Positions 8,248 to 16,087 of a DNA stretch of 53,754 nucleotides are shown here, in pieces (the first letter of the stretch is position 1; each line of letters opens with the position of its first letter). The translations under genes were made by a program, and so were the position numbers. Origin of the DNA: Streptomyces beihaiensis (GTDB lineage Bacteria > Actinomycetota > Actinomycetes > Streptomycetales > Streptomycetaceae). The stretch covers positions 1 through 53,754 of the forward strand of contig NZ_JAPHNL010000244.1 in NCBI RefSeq assembly GCF_026274175.1. Direction: 5' to 3'. The notes below the pieces were generated by a model that saw nothing but the letters and a program-made list of their open reading frames with translations, was not told the origin of the DNA and did no database searches.

Positions 8248-9111
8248 TCACGAGTCCTGAGCCGTCGACGTCAGCCGCGCCAGTTCGGTTTCCTGCTCGG
8301 CGACCTGGGCGAGCAGCTTCTCGGCGATCTCGTCGAGCAGGGCGTCCGGGTCGTCCGGCGCCATCCGGAGCATGGATCCGATCGCACTCTCCTCCAGCTC
8401 CCGCGCGATCGCCGTGAGCATCTCCTTGCGCTGGGCCAGCCACTCGAGCCGTGCGTAGAGCTCCTCGCTGGGTGACGGCTGCCGCTCCGGCGGCACCGGT
8501 CCTGCGGCCCACTCGTCGGCCAGCTCCCGCAGCAACGCCTCGTCGCCACGCGCGTACGCCGCGTTCACCCGCGCGATGAACTCGTCACGGCGGGCCCGCT
8601 CGTCCTCGTCCTGAGCCAGGTCGGGGTGAGCCTTCCGGGCCAGCTCGCGGTAGAGCTTGCGGGCCCCCTCGCCGGGGCGCACCCGCGGCGGCGGCTGCAC
8701 CGGCTGATCGGTGAGCATCGCGGCGGCCTCCGGGAACAGTCCGTCCCCGTCCATCCAGCCGTGGAACAGCTCCTCGACGCCCGGCATCGGCAGCACCCGC
8801 GCCCGCGCCTCGTCGGCCCTGCGCCGGTCCTCCGGATCGCCGGTGCGGTCCGCCGTCGCCTCCGCGATCAGCGCCTCCAGCTCGTCCAGCCGGGCGTACA
8901 TCGGGCCGAGTTTCTGGTGGTGCAGCCGGGAGAAGTTCTCCACCTCCACCCGGAAGGTCTCCACCGCGATCTCGTACTCGATGAGCGCCTGCTCGGCAGC
9001 GCGCACCGCCCGCTCGAGCCGCTCCTCAGGCCGTTCCTGAGGCCGTTCCTGAGGCTGCTCGTGCGGCTGCTCGTGCGGCTGCCCTGCCACATCGGTCTCC
9101 GGGGTCGTCAC
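8248..9111 (-). CDS. J-domain-like protein with N-terminal coiled coil
   Basis: A 287-residue soluble protein. The first 35 residues are a Q/E/P-rich repeat (HEQPHEQPQERPQERP) and are probably disordered. Residues about 35-100 are charged and helical and suggest a coiled coil. Around 150-195 the sequence KLYRELARKAHPDLAQDEDER continues through FIARVNAAYARGDEALL. It carries the HPD tripeptide (H162-D164) of DnaJ-type J domains together with the helix that normally follows. The C-terminal third is again acidic and helical. Hsp70 co-chaperone activity is plausible from the HPD motif but the domain is short; a function outside chaperone work is possible. No partner gene is adjacent. Confidence 0.7.
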   Translation of the reverse strand: MTTPETDVAGQPHEQPHEQPQERPQERPEERLERAVRAAEQALIEYEIAVETFRVEVENFSRLHHQKLGPMYARLDELEALIAEATADRTGDPEDRRRADEARARVLPMPGVEELFHGWMDGDGLFPEAAAMLTDQPVQPPPRVRPGEGARKLYRELARKAHPDLAQDEDERARRDEFIARVNAAYARGDEALLRELADEWAAGPVPPERQPSPSEELYARLEWLAQRKEMLTAIARELEESAIGSMLRMAPDDPDALLDEIAEKLLAQVAEQETELARLTSTAQDS

Positions 9112-9247
9112 CTGTCCAGCCTAGGGCCTGTCCCGGCGGACACGCGCCGGGCCGTTCCCGCCCGGCGGATCGACAGCGCCCCGCACGCCCACCGACCGCG
9201 CCTCGGGCCCCGCCCCCCGCCCCGCCCCGCCGGACACGTCACCGCCT

Positions 9248-9410
9248 CACACCCGAGCCCCCTCGCACTCCGCTCCCCTCCACACCCCCGTCTCCCTCAC
9301 ACCCGGGTCTCCTCCACGCCCCCGTCTCCTCGCACTCCGCTCTCCTCCACGCCCCCGTCTCCCTCACACCCCGGTCTCCTCCACACTCGCGCCTCACACC
9401 CCGGTCTCCG
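9248..9410. repeat. Degenerate polypyrimidine tandem repeat
   Basis: Nearly pure C/T-rich top strand, built of imperfect units such as CTCCACGCCCCCGTCTCC, CTCGCACTCCGCTCTCCT and CTCACACCCCGGTCTCC. It covers most of the spacer between the J-domain gene and the DUF2252 gene and runs into the last codons of the latter. No gene is visible in it. Confidence 0.7.
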
Positions 9411-10746
9411 CCGCCACCCTCCCCTCGCGCACGGCACGGACCAGTTCCGCGTGGTCGGCCTCGGTGCGGTCCGCGTAGGTGACCGCGAAGGCGGCCACCG
9501 CCTCGTCCAGTTCCTCGTTCTTGCCGCAGTACCCGGCGACGAGCCGGGGGTCGGCGCTGTGGGCGTGTGCGCGGGCGAGCAGCGCGCCCGTCATCCGGGC
9601 ATAGTCGTCCACCTGGTCGGCGGCGAGGGCGGCCGGGTCGACGCTGCCCTTGCGGTTCCTGAACTGCCGCACCTGGAACGGGCGCCCGCCCACCGTGGTC
9701 CAGCCGAGCAGGATGTCGCTGACCACCTGCATCCGCTTCTGTCCGAGGACCACGCGCCGTCCCTCGTGCTCGACCGGGTCCACCGCGAACCCGGCCGCCG
9801 CCAGATGCGGCAGGAGGACCGAGGGGCGCGCCTCCTTCACTTGCAGCACCAGCGGCTCACCTCGGTGGTCGAGGAGCAGCACCACGTACGAGCGGGTGCC
9901 CACGCTGCCGGTGCCGACTATGCGGAACGCCACATCGTGGATCGCATACCGGCCGAGCAGCGGCAGCCGGTCCGGGGGCAGCGTGTCCAGGTACGGGCCG
10001 AGGGCCGCCGCGACCGCCGCGGCCTCCTCGTCGGGCACGGAGCGCAGCACCGGTGGCGCGTCCACGAACCGCCGCCCGCCGCCCGCCACGCCCACCGTGG
10101 ACTTGGCGGCGAACCGCCCGCTCGTGTTCTTCCTGGCCTTCTCCGACACCCGCTGCAACGTGCCGAGCAGGTCGTGCGCGTCGGCGTGCGAGACGAGTTC
10201 CTCGTCCGCGATGGCGTTCCACGCGTCCAGTGTCGGGAGCTTCGCCAGCACTCGCATGGTGCGCCGGTAGGCACCCACGGCGTCGAACGCGGCCGCCCGG
10301 CAGGTGTCCTCGTCGGCCCCGGCCTCACGCCCCGCGAGCACCAGCGAGGTGGCGAGGCGTTTGACGTCCCACTCCCAGGGGCCGTACGCCGTCTCGTCGA
10401 AGTCGTTGAGATCGATGACGAGGCCGCCGCGCGCGTCGCCGTACAGGCCGAAGTTGGCGGCGTGGGCGTCGCCACACAGCTGGGCGGCGATGCCGGTGAC
10501 CGGGGTGTGCACCAGGTCATGCGCCATCAGGCCCGCGGAGCCGCGCAGGAAGGCGAAGGGGGTCGCCGCCATCCGCCCGACGCGTATCGGTGTCAGCTCG
10601 TCGAGCCTGCCGCGGTTGGACTCCTCGACGGCCGTCAGGGCGTCGGGACGCCCGGCCCGCACCGCGAACACCGAGTGCGCACCCCGCGGCACCCGCTGGC
10701 GCAGCGCTTTGCCCGTCGCTTTCGGCGATCGCCCGGCCTCCGCCAC
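9394..10746 (-). CDS. DUF2252 family protein
   Basis: About 450 residues with the family landmarks RMAATPFAFLRGSAGLMAHDL, the block containing LCGDAHAANFGLYGD, VIDLNDFDETAYGPWEWDVKRLA, and YVVLLLDHRGEPLVLQVKEA. These resemble a protein-kinase-like or aminoglycoside-phosphotransferase-like fold (GDAHxxNF and DxNDFD in place of the usual catalytic and metal loops), but no activity is established. The open frame runs up to 10977. The GTG at 10746 has GGGGAG ten bases upstream and gives the usual family length, so it is preferred; another GTG at 10785 is possible. The final codons overlap a C/T-rich repeat. Monocistronic by context. Confidence 0.82.
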   Translation of the reverse strand: MAEAGRSPKATGKALRQRVPRGAHSVFAVRAGRPDALTAVEESNRGRLDELTPIRVGRMAATPFAFLRGSAGLMAHDLVHTPVTGIAAQLCGDAHAANFGLYGDARGGLVIDLNDFDETAYGPWEWDVKRLATSLVLAGREAGADEDTCRAAAFDAVGAYRRTMRVLAKLPTLDAWNAIADEELVSHADAHDLLGTLQRVSEKARKNTSGRFAAKSTVGVAGGGRRFVDAPPVLRSVPDEEAAAVAAALGPYLDTLPPDRLPLLGRYAIHDVAFRIVGTGSVGTRSYVVLLLDHRGEPLVLQVKEARPSVLLPHLAAAGFAVDPVEHEGRRVVLGQKRMQVVSDILLGWTTVGGRPFQVRQFRNRKGSVDPAALAADQVDDYARMTGALLARAHAHSADPRLVAGYCGKNEELDEAVAAFAVTYADRTEADHAELVRAVREGRVAAETGV

Positions 10747-10941
10747 GTCTGCGTCGCTCCCCGGCCACCGCGCGAACCCGGCCACCCGAGGCAACCGCCT
10801 CGGTCCTGCGCCACGCCCCGCGTCATTCAGCCCACCACACCCGCTCGGCTTGCACTGCCCACTCGCTTCGACCACTCGGAACGCCTCCCCGTCGTATGTC
10901 GGCACGACCGTATCGCTCACGGGAATGACGCAGTCAGAGCC

Positions 10942-10968
10942 TGTGGACAAGCACCCCCCTGTGGGCAA
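10942..10968 (-). promoter_or_regulatory. Pair of DnaA-box-like nonamers
   Basis: On the minus strand 10942-10950 reads TTGTCCACA, the preferred Streptomyces DnaA box, and 10960-10968 reads TTGCCCACA, one base off. The pair is separated by 9 bases upstream of the DUF2252 gene. It is not an origin (too few boxes, no dnaA/dnaN). It may be a DnaA-responsive control site or a chance match. Confidence 0.3.
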
Positions 10969-10991
10969 CCAGGCCACCCACCCGAGCGAAC

Positions 10992-11026
10992 ACCGACGAC
11001 ACCGACGACACCGACAGCACCGACAA
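10992..11026. repeat. Tandem repeat of ACCGACGAC-like 9-mers
   Basis: About four imperfect copies of a 9-base unit (ACCGACGAC, with one ACCGACAGC variant) lie directly beyond the 3' end of the HxlR regulator gene. Confidence 0.75.
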
Positions 11027-11033
11027 GCGACAG

Positions 11034-11471
11034 CTACTTACGGAACTCTTCCGGGCACTTCCCGCCCTCAGCCCCGAGGTACTTCGCCGCCCAGGCGCCC
11101 AGCTCCTTCAGCGACGGCTCCAGCGCGGCGCCGGCTGCCGAGAGGCGGTAGGAGACCCGCAGCGGCGGACCCTCGTCGACCTCGCGCACGACGAGTCCCG
11201 CGGCACCGAGTTCGGTGAGGCGGTCGGAGAGCATGCGTTCGCTGATGCCGGGGATGGCCCGGCGCAGCCGCGTGAAGTGAACGGGTCCCGACATCAGCGC
11301 GGCCACGATCAGCCCCGTCCATCGCTTGCCGAAGAGTCCGAAGACGCGCGTCATCCCGATGTCGACCCGCGCACACGACTCCACGTCATGACCGGGTGCG
11401 GCCCCCTTGCCCGTCCCACCGGCGCTCATGAGCTCCTCGGCTGCTTCGGCTTCTTCCCCGTGACCCACCAT
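11034..11471 (-). CDS. HxlR-family winged-helix transcriptional regulator
   Basis: A 145-residue MarR-related DNA-binding protein. After a 30-residue Gly/Ala-rich lead it has CARVDIGMTRVFGLFGKRWTGLIVAALMSGPVHFTRLRRAIPGISERMLSDRLTELGAAGLV, the classic HxlR helix-turn-helix and wing. The cysteine in the ESCARVD segment sits where redox- or quinone-sensing HxlR proteins such as YodB and HypR carry their reactive Cys. It is divergent from an azoreductase, a common pairing for quinone and electrophile sensing, and the palindrome at 11532-11549 between them is the likely operator. Starts at 11471 or 11429 (with GAGGAG upstream) are both possible. Confidence 0.88.
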   Translation of the reverse strand: MVGHGEEAEAAEELMSAGGTGKGAAPGHDVESCARVDIGMTRVFGLFGKRWTGLIVAALMSGPVHFTRLRRAIPGISERMLSDRLTELGAAGLVVREVDEGPPLRVSYRLSAAGAALEPSLKELGAWAAKYLGAEGGKCPEEFRK

Positions 11472-11531
11472 GCCCCCAGACTACTGCGCTCTCGTACGTA
11501 GATGAAGAAAAGTAAGCGACTGTGCTATTAC

Positions 11532-11549
11532 TAGTTAAGTACTCAACTA
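11532..11549. promoter_or_regulatory. Near-perfect palindrome between HxlR regulator and azoreductase
   Basis: TAGTTAAGTACTCAACTA is an 18-bp palindrome with a single mismatched pair (positions 6 and 13), lying 33 bp upstream of the azoreductase ATG in an unusually AT-rich stretch. Its dyad with TACT/AGTA cores is like operators of HxlR regulators. It probably controls the azoreductase and perhaps the regulator itself. Confidence 0.65.
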
Positions 11550-11581
11550 CCGCTACTGCTGATCCTCACAGGAGCTACATC

Positions 11582-12235
11582 ATGGCCACCCTGCTGCACA
11601 TCGACTCGTCGGTCTTCCCCTCCACCGCCTCCGCCTCGCGCTCCGTCACCGACGCCTTCCGCACGGCCTGGCAGGAGCAGCACCCGGAAGGCACGGTCGT
11701 CTACCGCGACCTGTCCGTGAACCCGGTCCCCCACATCACCGCCGACGCCCACCTCGCCGGCTTCTCCGACCCTGCCACGCACACGCCGGAGCAGGCCGCC
11801 GCGTTCGCCGAGCGCATGAAGCTCATCCAGGAACTGGAGCAGGCGGACGCCGTGCTGATCGGCGCCCCGATGTACAACTTCTCGATCCCGTCGACGCTGA
11901 AGGCGTGGCTGGACAACGTGATCCTCATGGGCCGCACCGCGGGCGTGGAGAACCCCTCCGCCAAGGGCACCCCGGTCACCGTCGTCGCCAGTCGCGGCGG
12001 CTCGTACGCCCCTGGCACCCCGCGCGAGGGCATGGAGTACGTGCAGAACTACCTGGCGGCGACGCTGCGCGATGCCCTCGGCATGGACCTCGACTTCATC
12101 GTTCCCGAGCTGACCATGGCTCCGCAGAACCCGGCAATGTCCGAGCTGATCCCGCTCTTCGAGGCGTCCCGCGACAAGGCCCACCAGGAAGCCCAGGAGA
12201 AGGCCAAGGCGCTCGCCGCCCGTCTCGTCGCCTGA
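11582..12235 (+). CDS. azoR: FMN-dependent NADH-azoreductase / quinone reductase
   Basis: A 217-residue flavodoxin-like enzyme that reduces quinones and azo dyes by two-electron transfer from NADH. Landmarks are LLHIDSSVFPSTASASRSVTDAF (FMN phosphate loop), GAPMYNFSIPSTLKAWLDNV (FMN ring contact), and VVASRGGSYAPGTPREGMEYVQNYL. The ATG at 11582 follows AGGAG at 8-base spacing. The longer frame upstream crosses the operator and is rejected. Control by the divergent HxlR regulator is inferred. The natural substrate is likely an endogenous or environmental quinone. Confidence 0.92.
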   Translation: MATLLHIDSSVFPSTASASRSVTDAFRTAWQEQHPEGTVVYRDLSVNPVPHITADAHLAGFSDPATHTPEQAAAFAERMKLIQELEQADAVLIGAPMYNFSIPSTLKAWLDNVILMGRTAGVENPSAKGTPVTVVASRGGSYAPGTPREGMEYVQNYLAATLRDALGMDLDFIVPELTMAPQNPAMSELIPLFEASRDKAHQEAQEKAKALAARLVA

Positions 12236-12242
12236 GACGGCG

Positions 12243-12470
12243 CGGCCCGGCACGGCCAAGCACGGCCCGGCACGGCAAGGCCAAGCACGGCCCGGCGCAG
12301 CACGGCCAGGCACGGCCCGGCACGGCCCACCGGAAATCCCTCCGGCCTGGTGAGCGCCGTGGGCAGCCGCAGCCCCGGCTGACCACGGCGCTCTCGTGCG
12401 TGGGCGCGCCCGGATCGAACCGGCCAAGCGCTGGCCCAAGCGCTGGCCCAGGCACTCGCCCAGGTGCTCG
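12243..12470. repeat. GGCACGGCC-type minisatellite downstream of azoR
   Basis: Imperfect tandem copies of GGCACGGCCC with inserted CCAAGCACG (12256-12264 and 12281-12289) fill 12243-12330. A second block around 12424-12470 has units such as CCAAGCGCTGGC. The tract lies in the 245-bp gap between the convergent azoR and MFS genes. The CCAAGCACG core recurs downstream of the SRPBCC gene near 18.4 kb. No coding potential is apparent. Confidence 0.7.
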
Positions 12471-12480
12471 CCAGGGGCTC

Positions 12481-13956
12481 TCAATGCCAGCCTCTCGACG
12501 GCACAGGCACCGATGTACGCACCTCACCGGCCCTCCTGCGCGGCCGCAAACCGTACGCCGCCACCGCGCACACCACGACGGCCGCCGTCGCGAGCGCCTC
12601 GAAGGCGAAGACGTAGCCGCCGACCGCGGGCGACGGCACGCCCGCCGCGGCGAGAGCGGCCGTACGGGACTGGGCCGCCGAAGTGGCCAGGGCGACGCCA
12701 AGGGTGGGGCCCGCCAGCACGGCCGTGTTCACCACCGCGCCGACCAGCGCGGTGTCCCGGTCCGCGGCACCGGCCGCCGCGCGCTCCACCGCCGCCGAGA
12801 CCACCGAACCGACGCCCGTAGCGACGAAAGCCAGACCGACCAGGACGAGAGGGGTCGAGTCGGCACGTACGCCGAGGCCGCCGATCACGTACAGGCCCGC
12901 GGCGGCCGCCGCGGCACCGCCGACAGCGACCGCACGCGCCCCGCACCGTCCGACGGCGGGCCCGGCGACCATCCCCACACCCAGCAGAACCACGGTGTAC
13001 GGAAGGAACATCTCGGCGTTGTCCAGCGCCGAGCGGCCCCGGGTCTGCTGCCAGTACAGGCCGAGCAGGAACGCGGTCGCCGCGCCCGTTCCCGGCGCGA
13101 ACATCGCGCACAGGACCGCCGTGGCACGCGTACGTGAGGCGAGGAAACCCGGCGGCAGCAGCGGGGCGCGCACCCGGCGCTCGGCTGCGGCGAACGCCCC
13201 GAGCATCAGGGCACCCGCCGTGAGCAGGCCCAGCACGTACCCCGAAGACCAGCCGTACCGGCTCACCAGCGCACAGCCGCAGCCGAGCATGATGAGCGCG
13301 CCCGTCCCCAGCAGCGCGCCGAGGACATCCACCGGCACTCGCCGCGCAGGCGGGCCGACCGGCAGGAACCGCCTGGTGAGGGCGAGCGCGAATCCGCCCA
13401 CGACGGCCGGCACGGCGAAGCTCCACCGCCACGACGCCCAGTTCGCCAACGCTCCGCTGAGCACGATGCCGGACGCGGCGCCGAGGCTCGCGAGCAGTCC
13501 CCACAACACGGTCGCCGAGGTGCGGGCGGGACCGTCCGGGAAAACCGTCCGCAGCAGAGCCATGGCCGCCGGGGCGGCCATCGCGGCCCCGCAGCCCTGA
13601 AGGAAACGGGCGGCCAGCAGCGGCCAGGGCCCCGGCGCGAGCGCCACGGCGACGGAGGCCACGGCGAACAGGCCGACGCCGAAGGAGAAGACTGCGCGCC
13701 GACCGCTCCGGTCGGTCAGCCGGGCGCCGAGCAGGAGCAGACCGCTGAAGCCGAGGCCGTACGCGGCACTGGCGAGCACGAGGTCCGTCCGGTTCAGGCC
13801 CAGATCGCGCTGTATCGCGGGACCGGCGGCGAAGGTCACCGAGACCGACAGGTTGAGCGCCAGGTGCACCGCGGCGAGGACGGCGAGCGGCCGCGCGGCG
13901 CGCCGCCGGTCCGCCGGGACCCGTGGCGCTGGGAGGGACTGGATATGGGCGTCCAT
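12481..13956 (-). CDS. MFS transporter (DHA2/EmrB-like drug exporter)
   Basis: A 491-residue protein with about 14 predicted membrane segments. It shows the loop 2-3 signature GARLTDRSGRRAVFSFG (G-x3-D-x-x-G-R-R) and the motif C-like region ASLGAASGIVLSGALANWASWRW, both typical of proton-driven drug exporters. The substrate cannot be told. It lies 313 bp downstream of the quinone oxidoreductase gene on the same strand, but a repeat-rich spacer intervenes, so co-transcription is doubtful. The ATG at 13956 has only a weak ribosome site. Confidence 0.88.
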   Translation of the reverse strand: MDAHIQSLPAPRVPADRRRAARPLAVLAAVHLALNLSVSVTFAAGPAIQRDLGLNRTDLVLASAAYGLGFSGLLLLGARLTDRSGRRAVFSFGVGLFAVASVAVALAPGPWPLLAARFLQGCGAAMAAPAAMALLRTVFPDGPARTSATVLWGLLASLGAASGIVLSGALANWASWRWSFAVPAVVGGFALALTRRFLPVGPPARRVPVDVLGALLGTGALIMLGCGCALVSRYGWSSGYVLGLLTAGALMLGAFAAAERRVRAPLLPPGFLASRTRATAVLCAMFAPGTGAATAFLLGLYWQQTRGRSALDNAEMFLPYTVVLLGVGMVAGPAVGRCGARAVAVGGAAAAAAGLYVIGGLGVRADSTPLVLVGLAFVATGVGSVVSAAVERAAAGAADRDTALVGAVVNTAVLAGPTLGVALATSAAQSRTAALAAAGVPSPAVGGYVFAFEALATAAVVVCAVAAYGLRPRRRAGEVRTSVPVPSRGWH

Positions 13957-14269
13957 GACGCGAGTCTCACAGCGGGACGGGGACCGGCCGAGAGACGCGA
14001 ACGGAGTCCGTCAGGTCCGCGGAACGAACACGGCCGGAAACCTCACACCCAACCGCCACCACCACCGTCACCCCGCCGCCCGCTGCCACACCACCCGCCG
14101 CCGCCACCGCCCGTCCCCACTACCGCCGTCGCTCACGACCACGGCCACGGCCACGGCCACGCCACGGCCACACCACCGGGCGGCCGCCCAGACCACGACC
14201 ACGACCAACGCGACCAGCCACCACCACCATCACCATCACCATCACCACCTACGGCCGCTCCCACCATCA
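13957..14269. repeat. Gene-free spacer of simple repeats
   Basis: This 313-bp spacer between the MFS start and the oxidoreductase stop holds low-complexity blocks: CCACCGTCACC-like stretches near 14050-14110, four near-tandem CACGGC units at about 14141-14168, CACGAC units near 14190-14208, and a (CAC/CAT) run at about 14219-14250. No promoter or gene could be recognised in it. Confidence 0.7.
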
Positions 14270-15244
14270 CTACGGCTCCAGTACCACCCTCCGGCCGTGC
14301 AACTTCCCCTCCTCCAGCCGCCGATGCGTCCGTGCCGCGTCCGACAGGGGAGCCCGTTCCACCTGCCGCGGGCGCAGCCGACCGCCGGCGAGCAGCCGGT
14401 TCAGGGTGCGTGCCGCCTCCGCCAGCTCAGCCGTCGTGGCGTGGGAGATGACGAAGCCGACGACCGAGCCGTCCTTCATGTAGAGCGGCCCGGCGGGCAG
14501 GGCCGGCCGGGCGGCTGCCCCGGCGAGCAGCACGATGCGGCCCCGATGCGCCAAGGTCTCCACCGCGGCGGTCAGATCGTTCGTGCCGGACGTGTCGAGG
14601 TGAACGTCGACTCCGTCCGGGCACGCCTCGCCGATCCCGCGTGCCAGTTCGGGATCGCGGTAGTCGAGGACGGCGTGCGCCCCCAGGGAGGCGACGTACT
14701 CGGCGTCGCGCGCGGCGGCCGTGGCGACGACTCTGGCACCGGCCTCCACTGCCATGACGACCAGGGCGCTGCCCACGTTCCCGGCGGCGCCGAGGACGAG
14801 GACCGTCTCGCCGGGGCGGACCCGGCCGTGGGTGAACAGTCCCAGGTGGGCGGTGGCCCCGGGGTGCAGCACAGCGACGGCGTCGGCGGGATCGACCCCG
14901 TCGGGCAGACGGTAGAGGCGGTCGGCCGGGACCACCGCGCGCTCCGCGGCCGCGCCCTGCCGCCCGCCGTGCCCGAGGCTGTTGCACCAGACCCTGTCCC
15001 CCGGAGCGAAACCGGGCGCCCCTGGCCCGGCCGAGACGACCGTCCCGACGAGGTCGCGGCCGATGACGGCGGGGAACTGGAGGGGCGTGCGAAAGACCCC
15101 GGACCGTACGAACGTGTCGACCGGGTTGGCCGACACCGCCTCGACCGCGACCAGGACGTCCGTCGGCCCGGCGACCGGTTCCGGCAACTCGCCGTAGCGG
15201 ATGGCCTCGGGCGGTCCCAACTCCTCGATGAAGGCTGCACGCAT
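14270..15244 (-). CDS. NADPH:quinone oxidoreductase, zinc-independent MDR family
   Basis: A 324-residue medium-chain dehydrogenase/reductase. The N-terminal GroES-like domain contains VEAVSANPVDTFVRSGVFRTPLQFPAVIGRDLVGTV, and the Rossmann domain has VLVLGAAGNVGSALVVMAVEAGARVVATAAARDAEY, the AAGNVG nucleotide loop of quinone reductases. Zinc-ligand cysteines of alcohol dehydrogenases are absent. The ATG at 15242-15244 has AGGGAG upstream. It follows the FMN reductase gene on the same strand by 49 bp and is probably in the same operon, which suggests a joint role in quinone or electrophile handling. Confidence 0.88.
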   Translation of the reverse strand: MRAAFIEELGPPEAIRYGELPEPVAGPTDVLVAVEAVSANPVDTFVRSGVFRTPLQFPAVIGRDLVGTVVSAGPGAPGFAPGDRVWCNSLGHGGRQGAAAERAVVPADRLYRLPDGVDPADAVAVLHPGATAHLGLFTHGRVRPGETVLVLGAAGNVGSALVVMAVEAGARVVATAAARDAEYVASLGAHAVLDYRDPELARGIGEACPDGVDVHLDTSGTNDLTAAVETLAHRGRIVLLAGAAARPALPAGPLYMKDGSVVGFVISHATTAELAEAARTLNRLLAGGRLRPRQVERAPLSDAARTHRRLEEGKLHGRRVVLEP

Positions 15245-15293
15245 GCGTGCTCAGCTCCCTTGTGTGATGAGTCCGGCGGTCACGCCCGCGGCG

Positions 15294-15866
15294 TCAGGAC
15301 GCGGCGATCGTCCGGCGGTCACGGATGCGCCGATCGAGAGCGTCGAGCAGGTCGCGCAGCAGGGCGATGGTGGACTCGTCGGTCAGGTTACCGGTCTCGT
15401 CGAAGCGCTCGTGCGCTCGGAAGATCTGGACCTCTGGCTTGCGGACGACGTCGGAGTCGGTCCACAGGAACATCTGGCGCAGCGCGAGTTGGGCGCGCAC
15501 GGTGCCGAAGTTGGTCGGTGCGGCGCCCGAGACGGCGATCGGCTTGCCGGTGAGGGAGGATCCGCGGCTGGGCCTGCTGGCCCAGTCGAGGGCGTTCTTC
15601 AAGGCGCCGGGGATACCGTAGTTGTACTCCGGGGTGGCGATGAACAGGCCGTCTGCCTCGGTGATGCGGCGGCGCAGGTCGGCCACGGCGGCCGGCGGCG
15701 TATCGGTGTCGAGGTCCTGGTCGTAGAGCGGGAGGTCGCGCAGCCCTTCGTAGATCTCGACCGCCATGTCCCCCGGAGCGTGCTTCTGAGCCGCCCGTGC
15801 CAGGGCGCTGTTGTACGAGGCGGAGCGCAGACTCCCGGAGACGGCCAGGATCTTGAGCTCGGACAT
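15294..15866 (-). CDS. NADPH-dependent FMN reductase (flavodoxin-like)
   Basis: A 190-residue enzyme with ILAVSGSLRSASYNSALARAA (FMN phosphate loop), LYDQDLD, and FIATPEYNYGIPGALKNALDWASR, which together define the NADPH-dependent FMN reductase/ArsH/chromate reductase family. It reduces flavins or quinones in the cytoplasm. The ATG at 15866 follows GGAGGG and is preferred over longer in-frame starts up to 15998. It is divergent from the pirin gene, and the TetR-type inverted repeat at 16028-16049 lies between them. First gene of a likely two-gene operon with the quinone oxidoreductase. Confidence 0.9.
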   Translation of the reverse strand: MSELKILAVSGSLRSASYNSALARAAQKHAPGDMAVEIYEGLRDLPLYDQDLDTDTPPAAVADLRRRITEADGLFIATPEYNYGIPGALKNALDWASRPSRGSSLTGKPIAVSGAAPTNFGTVRAQLALRQMFLWTDSDVVRKPEVQIFRAHERFDETGNLTDESTIALLRDLLDALDRRIRDRRTIAAS

Positions 15867-16027
15867 GAGTGGTCCCTCCACGTGGGTCATGAACTCTGAG
15901 GTACGGCAAGGAGTCTGGAGTTCCGCCGTCCACGGAGACCATCCGTGCCGAGTGACTGTGTCAGCTCGTGTGTCACGTCGCGGATGGCGCCCGCGCACTT
16001 GCCCGGCGCCGCGGCATGACGTATTAA

Positions 16028-16049
16028 TGAACCATACTGTTCAGTTCAG
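16028..16049. promoter_or_regulatory. TetR-type operator upstream of pirin
   Basis: TGAAC (16028-16032) and GTTCA (16039-16043) form an inverted repeat around CATACT, followed by GTTCAG. The sequence TGAACCATACTGT is almost the same as TGAACCAGACTGT upstream of the TetR gene at 17750-17762. It lies 40-60 bp upstream of the pirin ATG and about 160 bp upstream of the FMN reductase start, so one repressor could control both divergent units. Confidence 0.65.
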
Positions 16050-16087
16050 TAATTGCTGATCGACCCCGTCGAGAATCGAGGCACCCC

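Noticed and set aside
8626-11151. An 841-codon plus-strand open frame across the J-domain, repeat and DUF2252 region
   Set aside because: It crosses a C/T repeat and the antisense of two recognisable genes, and gives Arg/Pro/His-rich sequence without motifs.
14219-14250. Poly-histidine-coding CAC/CAT run as part of a gene
   Set aside because: The run belongs to simple repeats in a gene-free spacer; no ribosome site or domain flanks it, and the frame continues only as antisense of the oxidoreductase.
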